This document shows positions 7,692 through 17,043 of a stretch of DNA of 64,000 bases, piece after piece (the first letter of the stretch is position 1; each line of letters opens with the position of its first letter). Source of the stretch: Pseudomonas quercus (lineage in GTDB: Bacteria; Pseudomonadota; Gammaproteobacteria; Pseudomonadales; Pseudomonadaceae); contig NZ_JAAVJI010000001.1 of NCBI RefSeq assembly GCF_012033695.1, forward strand, positions 372,001 through 436,000, in the 5' to 3' direction. The notes under the pieces were generated by a model. That model was not told where the DNA came from, did no database searches, and saw only the letters and a program-made list of their open reading frames with translations. Both the position numbers and the translations under genes were made by a program.

Positions 7692-8867
7692 ATGCAGACG
7701 TTGCAGTTGAACATCGAGAACAGCCTGCCCACGGACTGGCAGAGGGCCACTCTGGTGGGGCGGGTCTGGCTGCCTGCCGTGCAAGGCCCGGCGGTGGTCG
7801 TGATTCGGGACGGGGTCGTGGTCGACTGCACCGCGCAGTTTCCAACGCTCAGCCTGCTGCTTGACAGCGAGGCCCCTCTGGAAACAGTGCGCACGCTGGA
7901 AGGGGTGCCCCTGGGGCGCATCGAGTCACTGCTGGCCAACAGTGGTGAGGCATTCGACCCTGACCAGCCCAGGCTGCTGGCGCCCGTGGACCTTCAAGTC
8001 ATCAAGGCCGCAGGCGTGACCTTCGCGGCCAGCATGATCGAACGGGTGATCGAGGAGAAAGCAGGTGGCGATGCCCAGCGTGCCGAGCAGATACGTGCCC
8101 TGGTGCACGAGGTGATCGGTGACAACCTGCGGCAACTCAAGCCAGGCTCTGCCGAGGCCATGCGCTTGAAGCAGGTGCTGATCGATCAAGGCATGTGGTC
8201 GCAGTACCTGGAAGTAGGCATTGGGCCAGACGCTGAGATTTTTACCAAGGCGCCGGTGTTGGCCGCCGTGGGCAGCGGTAGCGCAGTCGGGATACACCCG
8301 GGTTCCTCTTGGAACAACCCTGAGCCAGAAGTGGTGCTGGCGGTGGATAGCCAGGGGCGCATTCAGGGTGCGGCCCTGGGCAACGACGTGAACCTGCGGG
8401 ATTTCGAGGGGCGTAGCGCCTTGTTGCTGAGCAAAGCCAAGGACAACAATGCGTCCTGTGCTTTGGGGCCTTTCATTCGGCTATTTGACGAGCATTTCAG
8501 CCTGGACGATGTGCGACGCTGCGAAGTGAGCTTGAGGATAGAGGGGCGGGGCGGTTATGTGCTCAATGGCCAAAGTGCTATGAGTCAGATCAGCCGCGAC
8601 CCCGAAGACCTGGCAGCGCAGGCGCTGAACGCCAACCACCAGTACCCGGACGGGTTCGTACTGTTTCTAGGCACCCTGTTTGCCCCTACCGATGATCGTG
8701 ATCACCCGGGGCAGGGCTTTACCCATCATGAAGGCGACGTGGTTAGTATCACCTCGCCGGCACTGGGCGGGTTGCACAACCGTGTCACCACGAGTGATCA
8801 GGCGCTGCCTTGGGTATTTGGCGTGGGTGCATTGATGCGCAACCTGGCCGGCCGAGGCCTGCTGTAA
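7692..8867 (+). CDS. FAH-family AraD1-type 2-keto-3-deoxy-pentonate dehydratase
   Basis: This 391-residue protein is of the long FAH subgroup that includes 2-keto-3-deoxy-L-arabonate and -D-xylonate dehydratases (Weimberg-type pathway to 2-oxoglutarate semialdehyde). Typical segments are HPGSSWNNPEPEVVLAV, GNDVNLRDFEGRSALLLSKA and DNNASCALGPF. The ATG at 7692 follows an AGGA at 7681 and starts at MQTLQLN, as expected. It is the last gene of the operon, 28 bp after the dehydratase. No 2-oxoglutarate-semialdehyde dehydrogenase is in the window, so that step must be encoded elsewhere if this branch is used. Confidence 0.8.
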   Translation: MQTLQLNIENSLPTDWQRATLVGRVWLPAVQGPAVVVIRDGVVVDCTAQFPTLSLLLDSEAPLETVRTLEGVPLGRIESLLANSGEAFDPDQPRLLAPVDLQVIKAAGVTFAASMIERVIEEKAGGDAQRAEQIRALVHEVIGDNLRQLKPGSAEAMRLKQVLIDQGMWSQYLEVGIGPDAEIFTKAPVLAAVGSGSAVGIHPGSSWNNPEPEVVLAVDSQGRIQGAALGNDVNLRDFEGRSALLLSKAKDNNASCALGPFIRLFDEHFSLDDVRRCEVSLRIEGRGGYVLNGQSAMSQISRDPEDLAAQALNANHQYPDGFVLFLGTLFAPTDDRDHPGQGFTHHEGDVVSITSPALGGLHNRVTTSDQALPWVFGVGALMRNLAGRGLL

Positions 8868-8888
8868 CAGGCGATCGGCCGGTGCTCC

Positions 8889-9467
8889 TCAACCCCAGAA
8901 ATTATTACAGATGCGCTGGGTGGCGGCACTGGCCGCTCGTGGGTCGAACCGCTCAGGGTCAAAGCCGGGCCCTACCCAGCGATGGAAGTGCTGGGCCTCT
9001 TCACTGCCCGGTGCTCGCTTGAGCATGGCCAGGATCTCCTGATAGCTGTCGACGCCACCGCAGTCTTCAGGCGGGCAGGCGCGTTCGCCTTCGATGACCA
9101 CGCACCAGGCACCTTCACCTTCGTCTGGGCCTTGCGCCTCTACCGCAATCACATGTTGCCAACTGTCACCGAAATCGTAGGTATACCGCAGGCGGTCGCC
9201 CACACTCAGTACCCGCTTGAGCTTGAACTTGCGGTCATCGAGCAGGTGAGGGTCAGGGAAATCCTGGTCGGGTAACCCGTAGCGCTGTTCGTTGAGGTCG
9301 AACTCGTACAGGTGCTTGCTGCTCCAGCCCATAGCGGCTTGAATGAAATGATGGAGCCGGCGCAAGGTCACGTCGCTGTTCACGATCATGCGCCGCCACA
9401 CTGGCGGGTTCAGCTGAAGCGGCTCAAGCTGGACGTAGAGTACGAAGCAGGTTGAGGCATTGGCCAT
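8889..9467 (-). CDS. Plasmid pRiA4b ORF-3-like protein
   Basis: This 192-residue protein matches the pRiA4b ORF-3-like family. Seen are LYVQLEPLQLNPPVWRRM, LRRLHHFIQAAMGW, HLYEF, and the acidic RYTYDFGDSWQH core, then ACPPEDCGG. The biochemical role is not established. The start at 9467 is chosen because AAGGA lies 7 nt upstream; the alternative ATG at 9473 would be almost on top of that site. The gene converges on the sugar-acid operon with only 21 bp between stops. It is a stand-alone gene. Confidence 0.8.
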   Translation of the reverse strand: MANASTCFVLYVQLEPLQLNPPVWRRMIVNSDVTLRRLHHFIQAAMGWSSKHLYEFDLNEQRYGLPDQDFPDPHLLDDRKFKLKRVLSVGDRLRYTYDFGDSWQHVIAVEAQGPDEGEGAWCVVIEGERACPPEDCGGVDSYQEILAMLKRAPGSEEAQHFHRWVGPGFDPERFDPRAASAATQRICNNFWG

Positions 9468-9540
9468 TGGCATATCCTTGGGTAGTAGGCTGGCTACAGG
9501 GTCAGCTGTTCTGCCCAAGGTTTCAACCACAACATTGGCA

Positions 9541-9750
9541 TTACTTGCCCTTTATTGGATCGCAACGGTAGAGCACGCTCAGGTCTTGGCGTTTGGCGTT
9601 CAGCTGTTCCGCCTTTTCCTTGCACTGGGCAACGCGTTTGTCTTCCCTGATAAACCCGTCTGCGACCCATACAAACTGAGGTGGCATGCAGGTGGTTTGA
9701 GCATCGCTGGTACAGAAAACGGCATTCAGGAACAAAGCAGGCAAGGACAT
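9541..9750 (-). CDS. Small protein with possible signal sequence, unknown function
   Basis: This is a 69-residue ORF starting MSLPALFLNAVFCTSDAQ, a short hydrophobic stretch that could be a weak signal peptide, followed by a lysine- and cysteine-containing tail (CKEKAEQLNAKRQDL, then CDP). GGAG 6 nt upstream supports ATG 9750; the adjacent ATG at 9753 is too close to it. No family is recognised. Codon use fits the neighbourhood, but the short length keeps confidence moderate. Confidence 0.5.
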   Translation of the reverse strand: MSLPALFLNAVFCTSDAQTTCMPPQFVWVADGFIREDKRVAQCKEKAEQLNAKRQDLSVLYRCDPIKGK

Positions 9751-10020
9751 CATGTACTCCAGATGAACTACCGTGCCGTGATGGCATGGTGCATGTATGC
9801 GAACCTCGGCCTGAAGGTTGGTTCATCACTGCCCGGCAAATAGTGTAATTTTTAGGAACAACTTCATGCCTGCTTGTGCCTAACGGGTGGGCGGTAAATC
9901 TGAGCTGGCTGTAAGCCGCTTTGTGGGAACACCTTGGGTCGACCAGCATTTAGAGTGATCGGAGGTTATCCTGAAGACAATGGGCAGGCAGTTGGCAGTA
10001 GCCCACAGGGAAGAGGCGCG

Positions 10021-13000
10021 ATGACTACACGGACGCGTTCACGTTTTTACCCTACCGCATTGGCCACCCTGGTAGTAGGGTTGTTGCTATCAGGGACAGG
10101 TGCCTGGCTGTTGGGCCAGGCTAACCATGCCCGCATTACCCAGGCTGTGGATGATGCCGTTCAGGACACCGTCGACTCGATTTTCAGCCGTGTGCAGTTG
10201 TATCAGTATGGTTTGCGCGGGGCGCGCGGTGCTGTACTGACCTCAGGTGTCGACGCCATGTCTGTTCGGTTGTTCCACCGGTACAGTGAATCCAGGGACA
10301 TTGGCGTGGAGTTTCCGGGCGCACGCGGGTTCGGCTTTGTGCGGCGTGTGCCTGCAGGTAACGAACAGGCCTTTCTAGCGCGCACCCGTGCCGATGGCCG
10401 GCCAGGTTTTGCCATCAGCACGCTCAGGCCCCATGACGATGATCGCTGGATCATCGAATACATCGAACCGGGCCTCGGAAACATCAGCGCAGTGGGCTTC
10501 GACATCGCTTCGGAGCCCAACCGTCGCCGTGCTGCACAGGAAGCCGTAGACAACGGTGATGTGCGCCTCACCCAGCCCATTACGCTGATGCAGGAGCAAT
10601 CCAAACCGCAGCAATCTTTCCTGATGCTCATGCCTGTGTACAAGTCAGCCAAGACACCGGCCACTGTGACCGAACGGCAACGCCAGCTCGTCGGCTTTGC
10701 CTATGCGCCTTTGCTAATGGCAGATGTGCTGCAGGGGCTGCGCATTGATCCTCGATTGCTGCACGTCAAACTGTCTGACGTGTCTGACACCGACCGTGAC
10801 CCCACCGTGTTCTTCAGCAACAGCGACGACGCCAATGGAGCCTCTGCTCAACTGCACCCTAGGCGGTTTCAGCGGGACGTGTTCGGGCGGGCCTGGTGTT
10901 TTGAGTTCAGTGTCACACCAGCGTTTATCAAGCGGCTAGGCATCATACCGCCTGTGTGGATATGGCTCAGTGGCCTGTTGTGCAGCCTGGTTGTAGCGGG
11001 CCTGGCAGGCGCCATCGCGGTAAGCCGTACCCAGCGGCGTGAAATTGCCTACGCGCGCATGGAATTGGGTGCCTTGGTCGAGAGTGCTTCAGACGCCATT
11101 ATCGGCAAGTCCCTGGAGGGCATTATTCGCAGCTGGAACAGGGGCGCTGAGCAATTGTTCGGGTACACCGCGGCAGAAACCATTGGCCGCCCCATTACCC
11201 GGCTGATTGTTCCAGCAGACCGCCTGGATGAAGAAAACAACATGCTGGCGCGTATTGGCCAGGGCGAGCCGGTCAGCAACTATGAAACCGTCCGCGTCCA
11301 TAAAAGCGGGCAGCACCTGCACGTGGCCATCACCACGTCCCCGGTTTACGGGGCCAATGCACAAATCATCGGTGCCTCTGTGACGGCGCGCGATATTACG
11401 CTGCAGAGGGCACAGGCTGCCCACATTCAGAACCAGAATCAGGAACTCAAGAATCAAGTGTTCGACAGCCTGGCGACTACCCAGGCCATCCTTGACACCG
11501 TGGTAGACCCTGTCGTCAGCATAGACGAGCAAGGCACAGTGCTTTCCTTCAACCCCGCTGGCACCCGAGTATTTGGCTACGACGCGGAGGAAATCATTGG
11601 GCAGCACGTAACGCACCTGATGCCTCAAACCAGCTGGGCCAGCTATAACGATTTCGTGTCCCGGCATCTGGAAAAGTCGTTGCCTTCTTCTCGTAGCCAG
11701 GAGGTACAGGGCCTGCGAAAAAATGGCACCGTGTTCCCGGCGCGGGTTTCGGTGGGGCTAAAGCACAGTGGCGACGGCCGAGTATTTGTGTTTGTTGTCA
11801 CTGACATCACCAGTGAGATCAAGCAGCGTAATGAGCTGCTGGCGGCACGCGACCACTTGCTGTTGGCAGCCGATGCGGCGGAACTGGGGATCTGGACGTT
11901 TAACCTGCACGGCCGTTCGCTTATCTGGAACGACCGCATGTTCGAAATGTACGGCCTGGTTCCCACGCGCAGCGACCTCACTCTGCAGTACGAAGACTGG
12001 TTGCGCTGCGTCTACCCAGATGACATCCCCCGTTGCGAACATGGCGTTGATGCCCTGATTGAACGGGGAGAGCCGTATAACCTGGTGTTCCGCGTACGTC
12101 GGCCGGACGGCCAACTGCGGTACATACAAGCCAGTGGTCGCGCCGAGCGGGACGCGGATGGCAAACCGCTGCGTGTCACGGGCATCAACCGTGACATCAC
12201 CCTGCAGCAGGAGATCGAAGCGCACCTGCGCCAGGCCAAGGCCAGCGCAGACGAAGCCAGTGCAGCCAAATCAGCCTTCCTGGCCAACATGAGCCATGAA
12301 ATCCGCACGCCGCTCAACGCGGTACTGGGCATGCTTCAACTGGTGCAGCGTACGGTGCTTGATACCCAGCAGCAGGATTACATTGTGAAAGCGCGACAGG
12401 CCGCCAAGTCGTTGCTGGAGCTGCTCAATGACATCCTTGATTACTCAAAGATCGAAGCCGGCAAGCTGAAGCTGGACAGCCATACCTTCGAACTGGATGA
12501 ACTGCTGAGCGAGCTTGCGGTAATCATTGCCGGAAACCAAGGCGCCCGGGACGTGGAAACGGTTTTCGACATCGACCCATCGGTCCCGTCCCGGTTGTCT
12601 GGAGACGCGCTCCGGCTCAAGCAAGTGCTGGTGAACCTGGTAGGCAATGCGTTGAAGTTCACCTTGGACGGTGAGGTGGTGATACGCCTGGAAACAGTCA
12701 GGCGCGAGGATGACCAGGTGACGCTCCGGTTCATGGTCAGTGACAGCGGTATCGGTATCAGCGAGGAACAGCGGCACCGCATCTTCGAAGGTTTCAGCCA
12801 GGCTGAGGCATCCACCTCACGCCGCTTCGGCGGAACCGGGCTGGGCCTGGTGATCAGTAACCGGTTAGTGTCCCTGATGGGCGGTGAGCTCAAGCTGGAC
12901 AGTAAAGTAGGTGCCGGCAGCCGGTTCTGGTTCGATATCCCCTTGCAGGTTCAGGACCGGGGCGAAGTCCCACTGCCGCTGCCTGGTGACCGGTTGCCGC

Positions 13001-14202
13001 TGCGCCTGCTGGTGGTTGACGACAACCCCATTAGCGCTGACGTGCTATCCCGCACCGTACGGTCACTGGGCTGGACGGCTCAACCGGTGATGTCCGGGCC
13101 TGAAGCCCTTGAGCATGTACGCCGGGTCGCCGGCACGGCCGCCGCCTATGATCTGGTGTTGATGGACTGGCGGATGCCCGAAGTCGATGGCGTGGCCACA
13201 GCGCTCATGATTCAGGAGGCACTGGCTGTTGAGCAAAGGCCCTCCATCGTGATGGTGACGGCCTATGCCGATCGGCTATCACAGGTGTCGGCGGGTGAGC
13301 ACAAAGGCTTGTTCGCGTGTAGCTTGAGCAAGCCCGTTACCCCGCGACAGTTGCGTGATTGTGTGTTGGGTGTTGTGGAAGGTCGGCCCATGTTGCCCGC
13401 ACTGCCGCCTGCAGATGAGCACCCCAAACGGCTGGCTGGCTTGCACGTGCTGGTGGTAGAGGACAACGTGGTCAACCGGCAGGTAGCCAAGGGCTTACTG
13501 CAGCTGGAAGGCGCAGAGGTAACGCTTGCGGGCAACGGTCATGAAGCCCTTGCAGCCCTTGCCGGCGCAAACGTGGCTTACCATGTGGTGCTGATGGATG
13601 TTCAGATGCCGGAAATGGATGGGCTTGAGGCCACTCGCCGAATCCGGCAGCTCACGCGTTTTGCACAGTTGCCAATCATTGCCATGACCGCCAACGCGTC
13701 TACTGAGGACCGCCATGCCTGCCTGGCAGCGGGCATGGACGATCACATCAGCAAGCCAGTGGACCTGGCAGGGCTGGTGAAATGTGTGAGCGAATGGGTT
13801 GGCCGTGCGCGACCTCTTACCCTGCCGGCACGTATACCTGAGGCTGAAGGCAGTTTGCTCGAGGCCTGGCCGACGGTGAGCAGCCGCTTTGGGGGGGACC
13901 TGGAGCTGTTGCGCAACGTATTGGATATTTTTGCCACCGATACCCGCGACCTTCTCGACCGCCTCCAGAGTTTGGCACCGGCCGGCGACCGTGCCGCCGC
14001 CCGCTCTATCTTCCATGCCATTAAAGGCAGCGCCGCCAACATCGGTGCCAAAGCGCTCTCCGCACGGGCTGGCAAGCTTGAGGCGGGGCTGGAGCGAGGC
14101 GAGCCCGAAGCCTTGGAAGGCATAGCCAAAGGCACGCTGGCACAGGAGCTTCGTGTGCTGCTGGAGGACAGCGAGGCACAAATGCGTGCGCGCCTTGGGT
14201 GA
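10021..14202 (+). CDS. CHASE-PAS hybrid histidine kinase with REC-REC-Hpt tail
   Basis: This is a 1393-residue membrane sensor kinase. TM1 is about 14-34, a periplasmic CHASE domain about 50-270 (FPGARGFGFVRRVP), TM2 about 313-337. Three PAS domains follow: ESASDAIIGKSLEG, DTVVDPVVSIDEQG, and AAELGIWTFNLHG with a PAC-like RDIT end. HisKA has His759 (MSHEIRTPLN); the ATPase has NLVGNALKF, DSGIGIS and FGGTGLGL. Two receiver domains have Asp1049 (LMDWRMPEVDG) and Asp1193 (LMDVQMPEMDG). The C-terminal Hpt has His1332 (FHAIKGSAAN). A complete His-Asp-Asp-His relay is therefore on one chain. ATG 10021 has AGAGG upstream. No output regulator lies beside it, so the final target is unknown. Confidence 0.93.
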   Translation: MTTRTRSRFYPTALATLVVGLLLSGTGAWLLGQANHARITQAVDDAVQDTVDSIFSRVQLYQYGLRGARGAVLTSGVDAMSVRLFHRYSESRDIGVEFPGARGFGFVRRVPAGNEQAFLARTRADGRPGFAISTLRPHDDDRWIIEYIEPGLGNISAVGFDIASEPNRRRAAQEAVDNGDVRLTQPITLMQEQSKPQQSFLMLMPVYKSAKTPATVTERQRQLVGFAYAPLLMADVLQGLRIDPRLLHVKLSDVSDTDRDPTVFFSNSDDANGASAQLHPRRFQRDVFGRAWCFEFSVTPAFIKRLGIIPPVWIWLSGLLCSLVVAGLAGAIAVSRTQRREIAYARMELGALVESASDAIIGKSLEGIIRSWNRGAEQLFGYTAAETIGRPITRLIVPADRLDEENNMLARIGQGEPVSNYETVRVHKSGQHLHVAITTSPVYGANAQIIGASVTARDITLQRAQAAHIQNQNQELKNQVFDSLATTQAILDTVVDPVVSIDEQGTVLSFNPAGTRVFGYDAEEIIGQHVTHLMPQTSWASYNDFVSRHLEKSLPSSRSQEVQGLRKNGTVFPARVSVGLKHSGDGRVFVFVVTDITSEIKQRNELLAARDHLLLAADAAELGIWTFNLHGRSLIWNDRMFEMYGLVPTRSDLTLQYEDWLRCVYPDDIPRCEHGVDALIERGEPYNLVFRVRRPDGQLRYIQASGRAERDADGKPLRVTGINRDITLQQEIEAHLRQAKASADEASAAKSAFLANMSHEIRTPLNAVLGMLQLVQRTVLDTQQQDYIVKARQAAKSLLELLNDILDYSKIEAGKLKLDSHTFELDELLSELAVIIAGNQGARDVETVFDIDPSVPSRLSGDALRLKQVLVNLVGNALKFTLDGEVVIRLETVRREDDQVTLRFMVSDSGIGISEEQRHRIFEGFSQAEASTSRRFGGTGLGLVISNRLVSLMGGELKLDSKVGAGSRFWFDIPLQVQDRGEVPLPLPGDRLPLRLLVVDDNPISADVLSRTVRSLGWTAQPVMSGPEALEHVRRVAGTAAAYDLVLMDWRMPEVDGVATALMIQEALAVEQRPSIVMVTAYADRLSQVSAGEHKGLFACSLSKPVTPRQLRDCVLGVVEGRPMLPALPPADEHPKRLAGLHVLVVEDNVVNRQVAKGLLQLEGAEVTLAGNGHEALAALAGANVAYHVVLMDVQMPEMDGLEATRRIRQLTRFAQLPIIAMTANASTEDRHACLAAGMDDHISKPVDLAGLVKCVSEWVGRARPLTLPARIPEAEGSLLEAWPTVSSRFGGDLELLRNVLDIFATDTRDLLDRLQSLAPAGDRAAARSIFHAIKGSAANIGAKALSARAGKLEAGLERGEPEALEGIAKGTLAQELRVLLEDSEAQMRARLG

Positions 14203-14211
14203 ACCATTCGT

Positions 14212-14241
14212 CCTCGCCAGGGCACCATTACCGTGGCGAGG
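14212..14241 (+). terminator. Stem-loop after the hybrid kinase
   Basis: CCTCGCCA (14212-14219) pairs perfectly with TGGCGAGG (14234-14241) across a 14-nt loop, 10 bp after the kinase stop. There is no T-tract, so it may be a weak terminator or an mRNA-stabilising hairpin. Confidence 0.4.
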
Positions 14242-14277
14242 CTTCCAACCCAAGCACCTTATTGACAGGAGACGACC

Positions 14278-14574
14278 ATGGCTATCGAAGGCAATGACCC
14301 CCAACGCCACGTGACAGATCAGGCGCCCGAACGCATCGAACCAGACCTTACGCCCGCCCCAGGTACGCCGCGTACCTATGCCAGCGCAAGCGGAAATCAC
14401 GCCGATGCAAGCGGAGACAAAGGTGACCTGGGTTTTGACCCTGACTCACCAGACCTGGCCGACCCTCAGGTAGACCCCACGCACCCCGCCAAGCCGCCTG
14501 CCGCGCCTGATGTGGGTAAAGACAAACGTGCGGAAGGTGATAGCTACCCGCCTTATGACCAAGGCAAGCAGTAG
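14278..14574 (+). CDS. Small hydrophilic, probably disordered protein
   Basis: This 98-residue protein is rich in Asp, Pro, Gly, Ala and Lys and has no hydrophobic segment (for example DLGFDPDSPDLADPQVDP and HPAKPPAAPDVGKDK). It is probably cytoplasmic and intrinsically disordered. A clear AGGAGA lies 7 nt before ATG 14278. It follows the kinase by 75 bp after a hairpin and converges on topB. No family or function is recognised. A similar acidic, Pro/Gly/Asn-rich small protein is encoded at 29323-29502. Confidence 0.65.
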   Translation: MAIEGNDPQRHVTDQAPERIEPDLTPAPGTPRTYASASGNHADASGDKGDLGFDPDSPDLADPQVDPTHPAKPPAAPDVGKDKRAEGDSYPPYDQGKQ

Positions 14575-14627
14575 GCCTGAGGCTTTGCAAGGGCGTAGCC
14601 CTGAGAGGTAGCCATACTGGCCACGCC

Positions 14628-16571
14628 TCATTTCGCTGAAGCTGCGCGTTTGCGCCCTTTGCCAGGCGCAGCTTTCGCCCCTGTAGCCTTCCGGGCGGTT
14701 CCGCCCTTGCGTTTCTTCCCCCAGGCCGGCTTCTGCGCTGGGCCGGTGATCACTACATTCAGCCCCCGACAACGCTCTACCAACTTGGCCATCCATGCGG
14801 ATTGCCTGGCCAGGAAATCTTCGAGAGTCATTTCACCACTTTGGACCATATCCAGCGCCTGTTCCCATACTGCAGTGGTGCCGGGGTCGGTGATGGATCG
14901 CGGAACGGCATCGACCAGGCCACAACCTGCTGGGCTGGCAGCCAGCGCTTTACCTGTTTTAAGCAGGTAGCCGCGGTCCAGTAGCCCTTGAATGATGCCG
15001 GCCCGCGTAGCCTCAGTACCAATGCCTGTGGTGTCCTTCAGCTTCTGCTTGAGCTTTGGGTCCTCAACCAGCCTGGCCACGTTTTTCATAGCGCTGATCA
15101 GGTCCCCCTCCGTAAACGGTTTAGGGGGTTGTGTCCAGTTGTGCTTGAGCTGAACCTCACGTACAGGGCACATATCGCCCGAGGCCAGCGGCGGTAGAGG
15201 CTGGGGTGGCTCTCGCCCAGGTTGTGGTGCAAGTGCTTCAGGCAGGGCGCGCTTCCAGCCAGGCTCCACCATACATTTGCCAACCGCCAGTAGTACCTCG
15301 CTTGCGCAGTCGAACGTCGCTCGCGTACGGTCATAACTGTGATCTGGCAGAAACTGGGCCAGGTAGCGCGCACGAATCAGCGTGTACACGGCTTTGTATT
15401 TAGGCGGCAGCCGGTCCAGTGCCGGAGCAGCGGCCGTGGGGATGATGCCGTGGTGAGCCGAGACCTTCGCGTCATTCCAGGCACGGGAACGGCGGGTAGG
15501 GTCCAGGTATGGGGATACCGATGCAAGGCCTGCATCCGCTCGGCTCAGCCCTGCCAGAATGCCGGTGGCCTCACCATGCTGGCTCACCGGCAAGTAGCCG
15601 CAGTCGCTGCGCGGGTAGGTGATGGCCTTGTAGGTCTCATACAAGGCCTGGGCGATGTCCAGCGTTTCCTGAGCGCCCAGGCTCAACTTGCGTGAGCACA
15701 CCTGCTGCAGCGTGCCCAGGTCGAAGGGGAGCGGGGCACCCTCCTTGATGCGCTCTGTACGTACATCCGTGACACTGGCGTGGCTGGCCTGGCTCATCTT
15801 TGCCACAGCGGCTTCGGCAATGGGCTGCTGCAAGCAGCGCCGTTCCTCGTCACACACCGCCTTTGGTGCCTGCCACTGGGCTGTGAATACCTGGCCTTCG
15901 GCGCAAAGCCGAACATCGATACCCCACCAAGGCACCGGTACGAAGGCTGCGATACTGCGATCCCGGTCCACTACAAGCCGTAGGGTAGGGGTTTGTACAC
16001 GGCCCACGGGCAGCACACCCTGATAACCGGAACGGCGGCCCAGCAAGGTAAACAGCCGGCTGAGGTTCATGCCGATGAGCCAGTCTGCACGGGAACGGCC
16101 CAAGGCACAGTGGTACAGGCTGAAGGTAGACGCACCTGGCCGGATGTCCGCTAACGCCTTGCGGATGGAAGCATCGTCCAAGGCAGACAACCATAGCCGT
16201 TGTATGGGCCCCCGGTAGCGGCAATGGTCCAGCAGCTCGCGGGCAATCATTTCACCTTCACGGTCTGCGTCCGTGGCAATCACCACTTCCGTGGCTTGGC
16301 CAAGCAGACGTTTCACAGCCTTGAACTGGCTGGCCGTTTTAGGCTTGACCTGCATGCGCCATTGTTCCGGCACAATTGGCAGATGATCCAGGCTCCACTG
16401 TTTGTAACGCGGGTCGTAGGCATCTGGCGGTGCCGTTTCAAGCAGGTGGCCGATACACCAACTAACCGTTACCCCGTTGCCTGTAAGGCACCCGTCTCCT
16501 TTACCACGGGCACCCAGCACATTGGCGATGTCCCTCGCTTGGGACGGTTTTTCACACAGGAACAGCCGCAT
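14628..16571 (-). CDS. topB: DNA topoisomerase III
   Basis: This is a 647-residue type IA topoisomerase. It starts MRLFLCEKPSQARDIA, the TOPRIM opening, with the acidic motif ATDADREGE; the active-site tyrosine is Tyr319 in ITYPRSDCGYLP. It ends in a Lys/Arg/Ala-rich tail (KKRKGG, KGRKRAASAK). It relaxes and decatenates DNA by single-strand passage, chiefly at replication forks. ATG 16571 is chosen because it begins the conserved fold and has AGAGG upstream; the reading frame continues further upstream but without conserved sequence. It borders the AT-rich island at 16.6-22.1 kb. Confidence 0.93.
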   Translation of the reverse strand: MRLFLCEKPSQARDIANVLGARGKGDGCLTGNGVTVSWCIGHLLETAPPDAYDPRYKQWSLDHLPIVPEQWRMQVKPKTASQFKAVKRLLGQATEVVIATDADREGEMIARELLDHCRYRGPIQRLWLSALDDASIRKALADIRPGASTFSLYHCALGRSRADWLIGMNLSRLFTLLGRRSGYQGVLPVGRVQTPTLRLVVDRDRSIAAFVPVPWWGIDVRLCAEGQVFTAQWQAPKAVCDEERRCLQQPIAEAAVAKMSQASHASVTDVRTERIKEGAPLPFDLGTLQQVCSRKLSLGAQETLDIAQALYETYKAITYPRSDCGYLPVSQHGEATGILAGLSRADAGLASVSPYLDPTRRSRAWNDAKVSAHHGIIPTAAAPALDRLPPKYKAVYTLIRARYLAQFLPDHSYDRTRATFDCASEVLLAVGKCMVEPGWKRALPEALAPQPGREPPQPLPPLASGDMCPVREVQLKHNWTQPPKPFTEGDLISAMKNVARLVEDPKLKQKLKDTTGIGTEATRAGIIQGLLDRGYLLKTGKALAASPAGCGLVDAVPRSITDPGTTAVWEQALDMVQSGEMTLEDFLARQSAWMAKLVERCRGLNVVITGPAQKPAWGKKRKGGTARKATGAKAAPGKGRKRAASAK

Positions 16572-17036
16572 ACATTTACCTCTCGCCAGACGCCAGCAAG
16601 GATGGCGCTGCGGGGCAAAGGATGCAAGCGGAATATGTGTATATTTGTACAGTGGTGCGGCGCTTGATGGCTTATGCCTACAAATGGCAGCCAAAGCGAA
16701 CCATCGGAGCAAGCGAGCGCTGCCATCGACAAAAATTGATCTGGATCAATACACTACTTACTTGGGATTCAATGAACTTGTAACTATTAGTTTCATGTTA
16801 TCTGTTAATCCCGTGGCTCTAGATCAAGGGGAACGGCTATTCGGCATGTAAGTACTCCCCTGATTTGTAGGAAAGTGTCCGTTCGCCCTGTGCTATTACG
16901 AACTAATCAGAACATTTGAAGGGTTGATCTTTGCTGTTTCTAAGGTATCGTTTCCGTCGCTCAAGGTTAAGGGTTACGCTCTATTGGTTTTGCGAGCACT
17001 TAAATTCGATCATCTTAGGCAAGGAGCCAGTATTTG
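16572..17036. other. Gene-free AT-rich boundary region of the island
   Basis: About 465 bp with no credible gene. It marks the change from GC-rich topB to AT-rich DNA. Apart from the ANR-type palindrome at 16735-16750 and a lone ATCAAG half-site near 16824, nothing was recognised. No direct repeats or tRNA fragment typical of an integration site were seen. Confidence 0.5.
16735..16750. promoter_or_regulatory. Perfect FNR/ANR-type box
   Basis: ATTGATC-TG-GATCAAT is a perfect palindrome containing the consensus TTGAT-N4-ATCAA of the anaerobic regulator ANR/FNR. It lies 164 bp upstream of topB (reading left) and about 295 bp upstream of the putative toxin gene (reading right). No convincing -10 hexamer sits at the class II distance in either direction, so its target is uncertain. 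Confidence 0.55.
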
Positions 17037-17043
17037 ATGAAAC

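Noticed and set aside
16477..16851. Plus-strand 124-codon frame spanning the topB start
   Set aside because: Mostly antisense to the conserved N-terminus of TopB; no ribosome site or family resemblance.
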